Shown: piece after piece, positions 45,307 to 55,949 of the stretch | How positions within the stretch are numbered: the first letter of the stretch is position 1 | Layout of the letters: every line of letters starts with the position of its first letter | Made by a program: the position numbers and the translations under genes | Notes under the pieces: model-generated | The model's input: only the letters and a program-made list of their open reading frames with translations | What the model was told of the DNA's origin: nothing | The model's database searches: none | Source: a candidate division SR1 bacterium | GTDB taxonomy: Bacteria > Patescibacteriota > Gracilibacteria > Absconditabacterales > Absconditicoccaceae | Assembly (NCBI GenBank): GCA_026397475.1 | Contig: JAPLUT010000006.1 | Span: 62,001-126,000 of the forward strand | Length of the DNA stretch: 64,000 nt | Direction of reading: 5' to 3'

Positions 45307-45807
45307 TTATTTCACGTCTAATATTTTTAATTCTTTCCTTTCGTTGTTAAGTCTCATTTTTGCAATGTCTCATGCTTGTTTTCATTTTATTGCTAATCCA
45401 AGTGGCGATTCTAAAGATATTTTAATGGAATCTTTCTCTGTTTTAAGGTTCTTATCAAATCCCATAGTCGTTTCTCCTGTACCCACAATTGTTACGGTAT
45501 AGATATCGTTGTCATCCATTTTTACTGTTACTTTAGACCCATAATCCACTACTTTATCTAATTTTCCTTTTTTTTCTTCTTTGATGATTTCTACATCTTC
45601 AATCAATGTCTCAATTTCAGACATTCTTGAATTAGTAAGGTCTTTATCTTCAAGTGCAGATTTATATTCAAAGTTCTCTGAAAGATCTCCCATAGCTTTT
45701 GCTTCTCAAAGTCTTTCTAATATGGCAGGAAGTTTAACTTTTTTGAGCTCATTGAGTTCTTGTACTAATTGCTCATATCCCTCTTTGGTAAGATAATTTT
45801 TTTTCAT
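45307..45807 (-). CDS. greA: transcription elongation factor GreA
   Basis: 166 residues. N-terminal coiled coil MKKNYLTKEGYEQLVQELNE with the tip motif GDLSENFEYKSA that reaches into the RNA polymerase channel, and a C-terminal FKBP-like domain (SPLGLAIKGKQAGD). Restarts backtracked polymerase by stimulating RNA cleavage. Two TGA glycines. Convergent with the upstream gene and followed (in its transcript direction) by the shared terminator. Confidence 0.95.
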
Positions 45808-45829
45808 TGGTGGAGTAAATAATATAAAT

Positions 45830-45900
45830 AAAGGTCAAAGGTTACAGGTACAAAGTTACAAGTGGAAGGTAGAAAACTAAGTTCTAAGTCCCAAGTTCTG
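45830..45900. repeat. GGTTACAGGTACAAAGTT-type degenerate array
   Basis: About eight degenerate 7-8 bp units (GGTCAAA, GGTTACA, GGTACAA, AGTTACA, AGTGGAA, AAGTTCTA, AGTCCCA) upstream of greA. Related arrays lie at 46863-46897 and inside tatD (55650-55682). Confidence 0.7.
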
Positions 45901-45903
45901 CTA

Positions 45904-46233
45904 TTAAGAGTCGTCTTGTTTAGATAAGAATTCTTTGCAGTGTTTGAATGCGTGGTTAACTATGTCTTCTACGAACTTAAATGCTATTTTGTTGTTGTAT
46001 AAGAATGTTTTTCCATCGAAGTTGAAGTTGAATGATCATTCATATTTTTTCTGTTTGTTTTCAATAATTTTGTATTCTATCCTGATTTCTGCCGTATCTT
46101 TGTTCGCATAAATTTTTTTGAAATATGAGTCCATTTTTCATTCAAGATTTTTCTGTACGATATCTTTTACCGTTTCTTGTTTGTCAGCTGGCATATCAAC
46201 GAATTGATACGAAATCACTGGTTTTTTTGCCAT
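45904..46233 (-). CDS. small HPF/YfiA-like protein (ribosome hibernation type)
   Basis: 109 residues. The pattern QETVKDIVQKNLEGKMDSYF, then TAEIRIEYKII and a final AFKFVEDIVNHAFKHCKEFL follows the beta-alpha-beta-beta-beta-alpha plan of sigma-54 modulation/S30EA proteins, where the first helix ends in a L-x-K-Y/F motif. Sequence identity is modest, so the family call is tentative. If right, it would bind the 30S decoding centre and stall ribosomes in starvation. Two TGA glycines. Terminates just before the repeat array upstream of greA. Confidence 0.5.
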
Positions 46234-46347
46234 TTTTTATATTGGTTTATGAGGTAAAAGGGTATCTTTTACTGTTTTTTGTTTATATTAGATAATTTCC
46301 TCAAAAATTCAATTGTATTTTCTATGGTAATGGTATGTATTTCTCTA

Positions 46348-46845
46348 TTATCCGAGTTTATCGATAAAGTCTTTTTTAATGTCTGAATTTTTTTGTCCTT
46401 CTTTGATCATGATATAACTCTTTCTTATGAGTTCTCTTATGTCCTGATAATAAATAAGAGATAGTACTTCGTTGAGCGTACATCGTTTATGTATTCCGAT
46501 ATATCCCTCAGCACGTTCTATTTTAACAACACTAGCTTCTCATGTAAATTGTACAAGAAAATAGGTTACATCTTTATTCATTTGTCCTTTTTGGTTCTCT
46601 GTGTTTCTTAATTGTGTCGTCCCTAGTTGTTGTTTGATTTTTATTTGATTAATGGGTATGCCCGTTTCTTCGCTTACCTCTCTGAGTGCCGCCTTTTGCA
46701 CATCTTCATTGCCCTGAACTTTCCCTTTGGGCGCGACTCGTTCTATTTTCCCACTCAGGGCATGTCTTTTGATGAGTAGGTATCTTGGTTCTCCATCTGT
46801 TTCTACAAAATAAACAATTCATCACGCGCTCTGTATGATTGACAT
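46348..46845 (-). CDS. Nudix hydrolase
   Basis: 165 residues. The Nudix box is complete: GKVQGNEDVQKAALREVSEETGI matches G-x5-E-x7-REUxEExGU when read in full (shown here in its key parts: G, E, REVSEETGI). N-terminal SAGGIVYF contains two consecutive TGA glycines. Such enzymes hydrolyse nucleoside diphosphates linked to X; the substrate is not evident. The C-terminal 70 residues are helical and may be a family-specific extension. Confidence 0.88.
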
Positions 46846-46862
46846 AATAATGCTAAATAACT

Positions 46863-46900
46863 AAAAAAAAGGTACAAAGTTACAGGTTACAGGTTGTAGA
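46863..46900. repeat. GTTACAGGTTACAGGTT array
   Basis: Four to five units of 7-8 bp (GGTACAAA, GTTACAG, GTTACAG, GTTGTAG) between the Nudix gene and the 46.9 kb gene. Same class as 45830-45900. Confidence 0.7.
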
Positions 46901-46942
46901 TATAAGAGAAAGGACTTTATATTTTATACTTGTTACTTTCTA

Positions 46943-47308
46943 CTAATTAAGAATTCTGTTCATGATTCTCCCAAGAAATCCTGCGATTCATTTTTCATTT
47001 TTACTGTTTTTTATAGTAGATTCTATATTTGTGTATGCTTGTGTTATTCATTTTTCTGCTTCTGGACGATTAAGTTTGCTAATACTTGTTTTTACGTCAT
47101 GAGAAAGTGGCGTATTTTTTTCTTGTATTGTGTTTTTTTGGATTTCTTCAGATTGGATTTTTTCAAGCAATTCCGCCGCTTGTTTGCGATCAGATTCCGT
47201 TTCTATCTTTCCAAATTCTTTCCCTTTAAGGTTGTCTTTATAGCTATCTGCTTTTCATTCGTTTCATCAAGCAGGAATGTCTATTCTTTTCTCTATTTTA
47301 TCTGACAT
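46943..47308 (-). CDS. 121-residue charged protein downstream of hrcA
   Basis: Starts 10 nt after the hrcA stop, where grpE would often be, but the sequence shows no GrpE features. It is Lys/Glu/Asn-rich, helical (SDRKQAAELLEKIQSEE) and ends in a short amphipathic helix GIAGFLGRIMNRILN that could touch the membrane. Five TGA glycines. Probably co-transcribed with hrcA. No family recognised. Confidence 0.65.
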
Positions 47309-47317
47309 ATCTTGTGG

Positions 47318-47989
47318 TTATATATCTAAAGATTGTAGTATTTTCTGAAAAATTGCTAAGTTCTTTTTGTAATTTACTCTTGTCGGCCCTATGATACAGA
47401 GCATACAGTCATAATCTTCTATATTTATTTTTGTATATAAACAAGATATCATTGTTTTTTGATCTTCTATAAAGGTATAATATATCTGATTTTTTTTCAG
47501 TATTTTACTATCGATAAATTTTACGATTCTTTTTTCTTCGATGAAAGAGATGATCTTTCTCGTAGTTTGGTATTCGTCCATCATATCGTCTCTTAAAAGA
47601 TTGTTGATTCAGAGATAATAGTATTCGTCATTTCTTAGAAATCCTACAACAACCCCGTCTGCTAAGGCACCTATACTTTCCACTAGTTCTTTTAATCAGC
47701 TTCTAACTTTAATAACCTCATCTTGCTTTTCATCTTCTTGAACAACAAGATAATTTTGTATATATGTTGTTAATCATTGTACAGTAGGAACTCTTCCTGA
47801 ACTATTGTAAGGCTGATACACCATCCCTGCTTTTTCTAGTTGATTAAGATATTTTCTTAATGTGGATGGAGCATATTCAGCGTCTTCCAGCGAATGCAAA
47901 AACTTAGAACCAACAGGTTCTCCCTTATTGATATAATTGTCGATAACCACATCGAGCAGAGCTAAGAGTTTTTGATCAAAATCTACCAT
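47318..47989 (-). CDS. hrcA: heat-shock repressor HrcA-like
   Basis: 223 residues (family usually about 340, so shortened). The N-terminal winged helix keeps the signature: VVIDNYINKGEPVGSKFL, then APSTLRKYLNQLEKAGMV and YNSSGRVPT. The rest, a reduced GAF-like domain (GALADGVVVGFLRND to the end), is divergent. HrcA represses chaperone operons by binding the CIRCE element; I found no complete CIRCE (TTAGCACTC-N9-GAGTGCTAA) in the window, and no groEL or dnaK. Confidence 0.85.
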
Positions 47990-48083
47990 CCTGAAATTGC
48001 ACTGTCTATCGTGTAAAATCCTTTTTGTTGTTCTTGCTTTGAATATATGGTTTTCTCTGAAATTTTCAAGGAATTTTCATTTT

Positions 48084-48112
48084 AAACTAAAAAACTCGCT
48101 AAACGAGTTTCT
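48084..48112 (-). terminator. terminator of the 48.1-48.6 kb gene
   Basis: Stem AAACTCG / CGAGTTT with a 5-nt loop at 48092-48110, T-rich after it on the minus strand, 16 nt past the stop. Confidence 0.7.
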
Positions 48113-48127
48113 TGGTTGAATTTTTTT

Positions 48128-48625
48128 TTATTCTATATTTGAATTGTCTTGTGCTTCTGTATTTTTGGTGCTTTGCAACTGTTTCTGCCAAAGCATTCTG
48201 TTTATCGACATCCTGGTAGGGGAGGCATTACAAAACTCGTCAGCGGTAAGGACGAGAAAGCCCTTGATTCCCTGCATAATATAACTGAGATTAAAGTCAT
48301 TTTCTCGTATTTTTTGATGAATTTTATGCTTTCCTACTTTTTCAAGTCCTATAACAGAAACATAGTAAAAAATATCATGCTCTCCTATCTCCATTTCAGG
48401 ATTTGTTTCGTATTCTAATTCGTGAATTTGGTTGGTGTTTTGATGATCGAGGCATATGAGATATTCTTTCAGTGCATCAATGTTTTGAAGAATGTTTTTG
48501 ATCTTATAATAATGCAAGTATTTCAAAAAATCTTTTACCTCTTGCTTGAGATACCCTGCAATGTCTAATGTTGCTATTTCATCGACAATATTCTTGCTAA
48601 TAATGTCGCTTTTGCTTTCTGCCAT
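48128..48625 (-). CDS. 165-residue helical protein, unknown
   Basis: No TGA in frame. All-helical and charged (MAESKSDIISKNIVDEIATL, KIKNILQNIDALKEYLICL), with a central EIGEHDIFYYVSVIGLEKVG strand region and a Gln-rich C-terminal helix (INRMLWQKQLQSTKN). No export signal. It lies 45 nt downstream of the ABC ATPase gene on the same strand. No family recognised. Confidence 0.65.
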   Translation of the reverse strand: MAESKSDIISKNIVDEIATLDIAGYLKQEVKDFLKYLHYYKIKNILQNIDALKEYLICLDHQNTNQIHELEYETNPEMEIGEHDIFYYVSVIGLEKVGKHKIHQKIRENDFNLSYIMQGIKGFLVLTADEFCNASPTRMSINRMLWQKQLQSTKNTEAQDNSNIE

Positions 48626-48670
48626 AGGGATTCTTTCACTTAGAACAAATAAAAGTAATTATTACTGCCA

Positions 48671-49336
48671 TTATCTAATGACATGAAGCTTAATAGCATG
48701 TTTTTCTTTGAGATAGTTCAATAAGTGAATATCATGAGTAATCAAAAATACTGTAGTACCTGCTTTATTTGCTGCAATAAGAATGTCAGCTACTATTTGT
48801 GTATTTTCTCGGTCAAGGTTTCCTGTCGGTTCATCAGCGATGATGAATTCAGGATCATGAATAAGCGCTCTTGCTAATGAAACTTTTTGTTTTTCTCCGG
48901 CACTTAATAATTTTACGGGAGTATCTAGCAAATGTTTGATATTTACTTTCTCTAATACTTGCTTAAGTTTTCCTTCTATAATGCTTTCTCCGAGTTCATA
49001 CAAATGAAGGGGATATGTCACATTATCTCTGACACTTAAATCTTCTAAGAGTTGATAATCTTGGAAAACGATGCCTAATCACTTTCTCAATACCTGAATA
49101 TCTTCAGAAGTAAATGTAGAGATGTCTTGATTATTGAAGAAAATCGTTTTTTCTGGAGGAGCAAGCTTTCCTATCATGAAATTTACCAAGGTTGTTTTCC
49201 CTGTACCTGATTTTCCTGTGAGTACAAAAAATTCGTTCATATCGACGGTAAAACTTAAGTTTTCAAAAAGAGGCGTTGGATTGTCCCAATATCCTCGACT
49301 TAAATTCTTTACCTCTATCAATGGGATTTTGTTCAT
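48671..49336 (-). CDS. ABC transporter ATPase, FtsE/LolD type
   Basis: 221 residues, the size of FtsE, LolD and MacB-like ATPases. Walker A GKSGTGKTT, Q-loop GIVFQDYQLLEDLSV, signature LSAGEKQKVSLARAL (LSAGE in place of LSGGE), Walker B FIIADEPTGNLD and switch His in LITHD. No permease gene (FtsX or LolCE) adjoins it. FtsE is favoured by size and by the general need for it in walled cells, but LolD cannot be ruled out. Confidence 0.88.
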
Positions 49337-49649
49337 GTGTAAGCGTCTAAACGATAAAGTGCCTTGAGGGAGCAGATTACAAGTTTAAGGACGCAAGTTG
49401 TTTCGAATCTTGTGCCTTGTATCTTGTATCTTGCGACCTCTCTGTTTAATTAAGTATATCCTTGAAAAGTTTATTTTGCAAAATAAACCATTTATCGTTA
49501 GCTATTCGGATTGACAAAAAGCCCAAAACTGATGAAATTTCACGAATATCGGGAAATATCGAGGAAGAATCATAGAAAGCGTTGAATTTTTGTCCGAATT
49601 ATTTATTTATTTGTAGTCTTTTTTGTTTTTAATTTGTTAGTTCCTTCGT
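49337..49649. promoter_or_regulatory. intergenic region upstream of pheS with a 20-bp palindrome
   Basis: No gene. From 49372 to 49435 lie degenerate CTTGTATCTTGTATCTTGCGACC-like units (the longest clean copy is TTGTATC repeated). At 49469-49488 a perfect palindrome GTTTATTTTGCAAAATAAAC could be an operator. A TTGACA occurs at 49511-49516 and an AT-rich tract precedes the pheS ATG, so the pheS promoter probably lies here. Assignment of the palindrome as a binding site is inference. Confidence 0.45.
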
Positions 49650-50669
49650 ATGATAGAATTGAAACATGCTTTATGAGAATTGGAAAAAGTGTCTGATGCC
49701 GCTCAACTTGAAAATTTCTTCCAAATATATCTTGGTAAAAAATGACTTCTTAATGAGGAGTTTAAGCTTCTCGTAGCGCTTAGTCCTGAAGATAAAAAAG
49801 ATAAGGGAGCTAAACTTTCTGATCTTAAAACTCAACTGACTGCAGCATACGAACAGAAACAAAATCACTTTATGATGGGACAAATCAATCAGCAACTTGA
49901 AAAGGATCCTGTCGATATTAGTTTGGATATTGCTCGTGAGGAATGATCTTATTCTCTTCTTGCTGAAGTGAGAAGAGACGCAGAAGATATCTGTAAATCT
50001 ATGTGATTTATCATAGAATATGGAACAGATGTTGTTACTAAATTTGAAAATTTTGAATCTGTAAATATTCCACTTACCCATCCTGCTACTGAAATGCATG
50101 ATACCATCTATCTCAATGATAAAGATGCTAGTGGAGAAAATTTGATCCTCAGAACACATACATCATCTATGCAAAATTTTCTTATAAAAAAATACGGACT
50201 TCCTCTCAAGGCGGTTGTTCCTGGAAGAACCTATAGATTTGAAAATATGGATGCTTCTCATGATACCATGTTTTACCAGATGGAATGAATAGTAATTGAT
50301 AAGGATATTAGCGTAGCTCATTTCAAAGAAATGATAACAAAGCTTCTTTCTGCTTTGCTTCACAAAAACGTAGAAACTAGAATGAGACCTGGATACTTTC
50401 CCTTCGTAGAACCTGGATTTGAAATCGACGTAAGATATGAGGTGTATAATAAAGAAACTGAAAAAAAAGAACTTTCTAACTGGATGGAAATCCTTGGAGC
50501 TGGAATGATACACCCCAACGTACTCAAAGAAGCGGGAGTAGATTCTACACAACGATCAGGATTCGCATTTGGTGTGGGTATTAGTAGGTTAGCTGCTGTT
50601 CGTTATGGAATCAAAGATATCAGATATTTTACTAATGGTGATTTAAGATTTGCTAAATCATTTGCTTAA
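49650..50669 (+). CDS. pheS: phenylalanyl-tRNA synthetase alpha subunit
   Basis: Class II synthetase subunit holding the active site. 339 residues: N-terminal coiled coil (HALGELEKVSDAAQLENFF), then motif 1 region PATEMHDTIYLND, motif 2 TYRFENMDASHDTMFYQMEG and motif 3 GFAFGVGISRLAAVRYGI. The last Gly of YQMEG is TGA. The beta subunit (pheT) normally follows but is absent here, so it must lie elsewhere in the genome. Confidence 0.95.
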
Positions 50670-50712
50670 TTGTAGAGCTGTTGTATTTTTTATTTTTTTT
50701 ATCATATCGATT

Positions 50713-51207
50713 ATGAGAAAATCATTAGTATTTGTTTTAGTCCCTGTGCTTTTAGTAGGTGTCTTTGTTTTTGCTGAAGATAATAATGGAACTTGAAGTA
50801 ATAATGAAAGTGGAAATCGTCAGGAATTTCGTGCAGAAAAGGATGCAAAATCAGTATTTACTTGATTATCTGTCAATGCTATTGCTTGTGTAACAACTGC
50901 GGTTACTAAAAGAGATGCTGCTATTTCATTGTGAATGGATGCTTACCATGCTACATGGACATCTACATTCAATGCTAGGACAACAGCGTTTGTTGCTGCG
51001 CTTTCTCTTACCAATAAAAAAGAAATGAAAAAGGCTATGGATTTAGCTTGGAAAAATACTGAAAAAGCTATGAAAGCTGCGCAAAAAATTAAGAAAGATG
51101 GAGTACAAGCAGCATGGGGCGCATATAGAATAGAGCTTAAGGTATGTAATACTGACACAGCAAAAGGCTTGATGTTAGAAAAAGGATGAAATGATTTAGA
51201 TGACTAG
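50713..51207 (+). CDS. small secreted protein, 164 residues
   Basis: Signal peptide MRKSLVFVLVPVLLVGVFVFA, cleaved before EDNNG. The mature part is hydrophilic at first (Asn/Gly/Glu-rich with TGA glycines) and then Ala/Lys-rich helices (TNKKEMKKAMDLAWKNTEKA, KKDGVQAAWGAYRIELK) with two Cys that could form a disulfide. Stop at 51207 is followed by a strong terminator. Function unknown; export is well supported. Confidence 0.75.
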
Positions 51208-51219
51208 TACTTAAGGTAT

Positions 51220-51256
51220 ATAAAAAAATCTCTCCAATCAGGAGAGATTTTTTTTA
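51220..51256 (+). terminator. bidirectional terminator between 50.7 kb gene and HD gene
   Basis: Stem AATCTCTCC / GGAGAGATT with AATCA loop at 51228-51249, A-run before and T-run after; lies between two convergent stops. Confidence 0.92.
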
Positions 51257-51271
51257 TATGTATTTTAAAAA

Positions 51272-51805
51272 TTAGCTGAGCGTATCTCTTATCTTCTCTA
51301 TTAATTTAACGTGTGTCGAAGTCAATTTCGTGACTCAGGATTCTAAGTAATCCATTATTTCTAATGTCTCTTTGGTATATCTTTTTTGAAATGCTGGTGT
51401 CGTATCTTTGAGGTCTTTTACATTATCTAAGCGATCAGAAAGCTTTATTACTAGTCCATAGGAAGACATTTTTGCCATTTTATTTTTTAGATATTCTGTT
51501 TTCCCTGTTTTTGCTATTTCATTTTTATCAGAAGTGAGTTCGTCTACGAGTGCTGCTACATAATATCCAAACTTTTTTGCAATTTCTTGGAGCGTTACTC
51601 ATTTACAATCTTCTACGGTATCATGCAAAAGAGCTGCTGTCATGAGAAGCTCTAGATTTTTAGATTTTTTAAATTCTTCAATGTTTTTGGCTACACGGAT
51701 AGGGTGTCGATAATACGGCATATTTGAGCCTTTTCTGACCTGTCCCTTGTGCTTTTTTAAGGCGAATTCGAGTGCTTGTTCGAACATGCCAGTAAATTTG
51801 TTCAT
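51272..51805 (-). CDS. HD-domain hydrolase, (p)ppGpp hydrolase-like
   Basis: 177 residues. ALEFALKKHKGQVRKGSNMPYYRHPIRVA and LLHDTVEDC are the start of a SpoT/MESH1-type HD hydrolase domain, with later SDRLDNVKDL. No synthetase, TGS or ACT domain is present, so it is a small alarmone hydrolase or a related nucleotide pyrophosphohydrolase. If it degrades (p)ppGpp, the synthetase is elsewhere. Three TGA glycines. Confidence 0.85.
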
Positions 51806-51874
51806 ACCTAACTGATTACACTATTAAAACATTTACATGTTGCTTTGATTTTGTGTCGTTATTCCTTTATTTTG

Positions 51875-53035
51875 TTATTTCTCTTTCCATTTTTCTCTGA
51901 TTCTTTTTGCTATCATTTTTCTATCTCGTTTTGTTTCTGTAAATTTTTTGAATCATTCTTCTAAACTTTCTGCGTCTTTGTGATCGACTAAAACTCCGCA
52001 ATCTTTATCTACGAGTTCTGGAGTCGCTCATTGATTGTATCCAAAAATAGGAACTCCGAGAAGAAGTGCTTCTACCGTTCCGATTCCATAACTTTCTTTG
52101 GTCAGATTGATAAGTCATTTTGCTTTGCTGATGATTTTTATTTTCTCGTCTTCATCTTTTACTCGTCCGATAAAAATAATTGATGGACCTGCGATGGATT
52201 TTAGATAGACCTCATCTGGACCGTTCCCCATTACGATCAGAGGGGCTTTCATAGTATTGCATAATTTAATTACCTTGTCTGTTTCTCTGACAAAATTTAC
52301 TAATCTTCCTACATAAAGATAATATTCTTGTGATGTCTCTTGAACTGCGGGAATGAAAAATTTATTTGGAATGCGTGGATATTTTATAATTATATCCTGC
52401 ATGCCATACAATTTTTTTGCTTCTTGTGCGGTGTATTTGCTATTGGCATAAATTTTATCAAATTTGGTATGATCAAGATCTCGTTCTTTTAGTCTTGGTA
52501 CAATTCGATTGAATATTGTTTTTTTTATCCCTGTAAGCTTTTCTTTGTATTCGTTATAATGTGTCCAAACGTATTGCATAGGTGAGTGAAGATATAGCGT
52601 CATTGGTATCCCTGATATTGGAGTGATGTTTTTAGCTATCGCGAAAGAAGAGATAAAAATCTGTCCGGGAATTGCGCCTCTTTTATGAAGACGGCCCAAA
52701 AATATTGATTTTTTGTCACGCTTTAAATATCTTTTTATTTTTCTTGAGAGAATTCTCATCAAGATGGGATAAAAGAATATGAGATTACGATAATCAAACA
52801 ATCGTGAAAGGAATGGAACTTTGTGAGTGCTACACCAGAGAAAAAGCTTATTCATTCGCCTGGGCAAAGCTGTGACTATTTTGAGGGTATGCTGTTGTGT
52901 TTTTAATTCTTTAAAATCAGAAAAGATCGTAAATATCTTCGCTTCTTTTATGGCTTTTTGCTCACCGATAAGATCTTCAAGTACGCTTAGTGCTCATCAT
53001 GGTCTGATTCGGCAGTGGACGAAGGCGACTTTCAT
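51875..53035 (-). CDS. GT4-family glycosyltransferase
   Basis: 386 residues of GT-B type. N-terminal MKVAFVHCRIRPGGALSVLE contains two TGA glycines in the donor loop; the C-terminal half has YYLYVGRLVNF, IIFIGRVKDEDE and the GT4 motif ESYGIGTVEALLLGVPIFGY with ATPELVD after it. Such enzymes use nucleotide-sugars to extend cell-surface glycans. The acceptor is unknown; the Wzx-like flippase at 5-7 kb could be in the same pathway, but they are not linked. Confidence 0.9.
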
Positions 53036-53215
53036 TGCGACTAACTACTAACAGATAAAAAATCATACTCATGAGATATTTCCATTACTAAAACTGTATA
53101 TATTGTTTGTCTTGAAGCAAGGAAAATGTTTTGCTAATATAAGCGCTTGAAAAGTATTCAGAAAACCATATTAATCAGTTATCTTGCAGTCAATTTTATG
53201 TCTTTTTTTTACATA

Positions 53216-53623
53216 ATGAATAGAGAAGAAAAGGTGTTTGTAAAAACTAATCTTGTAAAACTTGTTATCGGATTGATATTGTTGTGATTTTCTTATTCGT
53301 ATATCCTCAATCATCCTGCTGAGAAAGCTTCAATTTTTTCTGGGTTTCAAGTTCTTTGGCAGAGAGCTGTAGTGTATGTGCATAAAATAACTAATACTAA
53401 TTCTGAGGCATTTCAAAAAAAATATGATTATGAAAAAACCTATGGAGAGCTTATTAATATGGCAGAAAATAAACCATGTGTAGGTTCAGGAGTTCTTGCT
53501 CAAATTGATGAAACCTATCGTAATCTTAAGAATGAATGATTAAAGACATTAGATCAAAATTTGCCTGGATATATGCGTGATGCTAATAAATATAAAAATA
53601 TGATTGATAATTGTAGTAAATAA
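53216..53623 (+). CDS. membrane-anchored 135-residue protein, unknown
   Basis: One N-terminal hydrophobic helix (residues 14-31, LVKLVIGLILLGFSYSYIL) then a polar domain of about 90 residues with two Cys (PCVGSGVLAQ and NCSK) that could pair outside the cell. An in-frame ATG at 53198 would add six hydrophobic residues. Two TGA glycines. It ends at a strong terminator. No family recognised. Confidence 0.7.
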
Positions 53624-53639
53624 ATTTACTTAAGACATA

Positions 53640-53672
53640 AGAAAAACCTGCGAGTATGCAGGTTTTTTTTGT
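53640..53672 (+). terminator. terminator of the 53.2 kb gene
   Basis: Stem AAAACCTGC / GCAGGTTTT at 53643-53666 followed by T8, 19 nt after the stop. Confidence 0.9.
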
Positions 53673-53683
53673 GATAAAGTAAT

Positions 53684-53726
53684 TTTCCTCACCCCAACCC
53701 TCTCCTTCAGAGAGGGAGCAGTTACT
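53684..53726. repeat. CCTCACCCC..CTCTCCTTCAGAGAGGG palindromic repeat
   Basis: Single arm of the repeat found complete at 55950-56092: TTTCCTCACCCC then CCCTCTCCTTC/AGAGAGGG. It lies just beyond the rseP stop. Confidence 0.75.
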
Positions 53727-53730
53727 ATTT

Positions 53731-54927
53731 CTACCCTAGAAAAGGTATTTTTATGTTTCGGAAGTGAACAAGATCTTTTAGTAAAATATACACTCAGAGT
53801 GCCATAAGAAGAACGAAGAATACGAGATTGATGTATCATTCTACGTTGAAGTATTTTTCTGGTTTGAGTCTTCCGATTCGTTGTATTACTACTCCTAATA
53901 ATCTTCATCAGTCTAATGCGGGAATAGGAAGGACATTGAATATCGCTAGTGCAAGCGAGATCATCCCTGCAAATCCAAGATAAAGTTTTCGTCCTCCTAC
54001 ACTAAATAATGATTCTCAAAATTTTATTGCTCCTGCAGGTCATGTGAGCTTATTTAGCGAGGTTGTTATTCTTATTTTATTGAAAGAGAGGAGATCTTTT
54101 CCTAGTGTTCCTAGTGCTGAAAATGTTAGTACTGTTTGTGCTTTGATTTCTTTGGCTCCTATTCGCATTGCTTTAAAAAATGGGAATTTGATAGGCTTAA
54201 GATTCAATGCTCCTTCGTCAAACGTCAATCAAAGAATGCAATTGTCAGCAGGACATTGTGTCTTTGCGATAATGTTTTTATGGTTCCTTGTGAAAGCTAC
54301 TGCTATATCTTTATTAATATTTTTCTTGAGTACGGTTCCGATATTCCAAAGATCTACTGATTCGTTGTTGATAGAAGTTATAGTGTCTCATGAAAGTAAT
54401 CCTATTTTCTCTCACAAAAGACTTGGAGAAACTCTTTCTATCTTTGCTGGACTAGATACTAGTGTTCAGCTTATAAATCATTGGTCTTTAAGAAAGTTTA
54501 TTGTTGGCATCAAGTAACTATTTTGATGCGAGGTTAATGCATTTTCTGGAAGTACTGAGATAGGTTTCGTCCCCATGGTAAATATTGCTGTGAATATGAC
54601 CCATGCGAAAATAAGATTCATACCGACTCCAGAAACCAGAATTAATATTTTTTTCCCTATAGGAGCTTTGATGAAACTATCTTTTGCGTTAAAATCTTTT
54701 TCGTCTTTTGGGTCTTCTCCTTTGAGTCTTACGAATCCTCATAAAGGCAGAAGATTCAGCGTATATTCGGTTCCAGACTTATCTGTTCGTAGTCTACATA
54801 CCTTTGGTGGAATCCCGATACCAAACTCCAATACTTTTACTCCACTTCTTTTTGCGTTGATAAAATGTCCTAATTCATGGATCAATACAAGACACATAAA
54901 CATCAAAATCCCTACTATTAATCACAT
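53731..54927 (-). CDS. rseP: site-2 protease RseP (M50)
   Basis: 398 residues. A membrane metalloprotease that cuts transmembrane helices, for example of anti-sigma factors and signal peptide remnants. Zinc motif HELGH at residues 17-21, then LPLGGFVRLKGED, a PDZ domain (SPSLLGEKIGLLSGDTITS), and near residue 338 LPIPALDGGRLLG with the conserved LDG. The Gly of that LDG and of the PDZ loop are TGA. The second codon is also TGA. The order of parts and the length are normal. Confidence 0.93.
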
Positions 54928-55127
54928 AACTTTAATTAAAAACTAAAATTAATGAATAATGAAAAGTGAAAAATGAATAATGTTGGTATATCCTTTTATT
55001 AATAAATATACTTCCTACGTTTTTCATTATTAATTATCCACTCTTAATTATTTTAATTGTTGATTACTATTTACGAAATTGTATAACTAAAGCAACGCAT
55101 TTTTTTTAAATTGATTCATGTTCTGCT
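54928..55127. repeat. AT-rich divergent intergenic region with AATGAAAAATGAATAA units
   Basis: Region between divergent rseP and tatD. Contains AATGAATAATGAAAAGTGAAAAATGAATAATG-like units (the cleanest unit is AATGAATAATG), a partner TTCATTATTAATTATCCACTC on the other side, and no gene. These pairs could form a long weak hairpin. Confidence 0.55.
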
Positions 55128-55949
55128 ATGAAATTCTACGATTCTCATACCCATCTCAATGCTGAACCCTTACTTCAAGAATGGGAATCCTATCTTCAAA
55201 GGTTTATCGATGCTGGAGGAGTAGGAATTGTAAATTCTTGAGCAAGTGAGGAGTATAATATTCAAGCGATTGAAATTTCTAAACAATCGTCAGATAAAAA
55301 TATCCTAGTCAAGGCTACTTTGGGATGGCATCCTATGGAATGTTTTGAATGAGATATCACTCTGGTTACTATTGCGCCTAAGATGCAGTGGATTAGAGAT
55401 AGGTATCTTGCCAACAAGGAATGTGTTGTTGGTATTGGTGAAACAGGTATTGATGTCCATTATCCTAGGGGTCTAGAAACATTGGATATACAAAAACAAT
55501 TATTCATTGAGCACTGTAAACTGGCTCGTGAATTTAATCTTCCTTTGGTTATCCATTCTAGAGATGACTTTGAAACTACATTTGAAATAATAAAAAATTA
55601 TACGGATCTTACGATTTATTTTCATTGTCGAGGATACGGAACGGAACAAATTAATAGGTTACAGGTCGAAGGTTCCAGGTTGTGATGGAAATTGTTTTTC
55701 GGGTTTTGTGGAAATGTTACGTATAAAAATGCGCAAGTATCTAGAGATAGTCTCGCTATGATTGCTCGTGATCAAATTCTTTTAGAAACCGACGCTCCTT
55801 ATCTAGCGCCTCAAATTGTTCGTTGAGAAACTAATCATCCTGCCAATGTAAAATATATCTATCAGTATGTGGCTGAGTATTTGAAGATGGATATTGAAGA
55901 ACTTGCTTTGCAGGTGGAAAAGAATTTTAAAGCTGTGTATGGATTGTAA
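55128..55949 (+). CDS. tatD: TatD-family metal-dependent DNase
   Basis: 273 residues of TIM-barrel metal hydrolase. Metal motif DSHTHL at residues 5-10, GIGETGID, LVIHSRDDFE, YFHCRGYG and ETDAPYLAP are all in order. Acts as a 3'-5' exonuclease or in quality control. An extra segment INRLQVEGSRLGW follows YGTEQ and is encoded by a GGTTACAGG-type repeat (55650-55682). Several TGA glycines. Starts at ATG 55128 without a Shine-Dalgarno-like sequence. Confidence 0.93.

Noticed and set aside
46943-47308. grpE following hrcA
   Set aside because: The position fits, but the sequence has no GrpE coiled-coil or beta-domain signature and is too short.
48671-49336. Naming the ABC ATPase ftsE
   Set aside because: LolD and MacB-type ATPases share the same motifs and no permease is adjacent, so I left the symbol empty.
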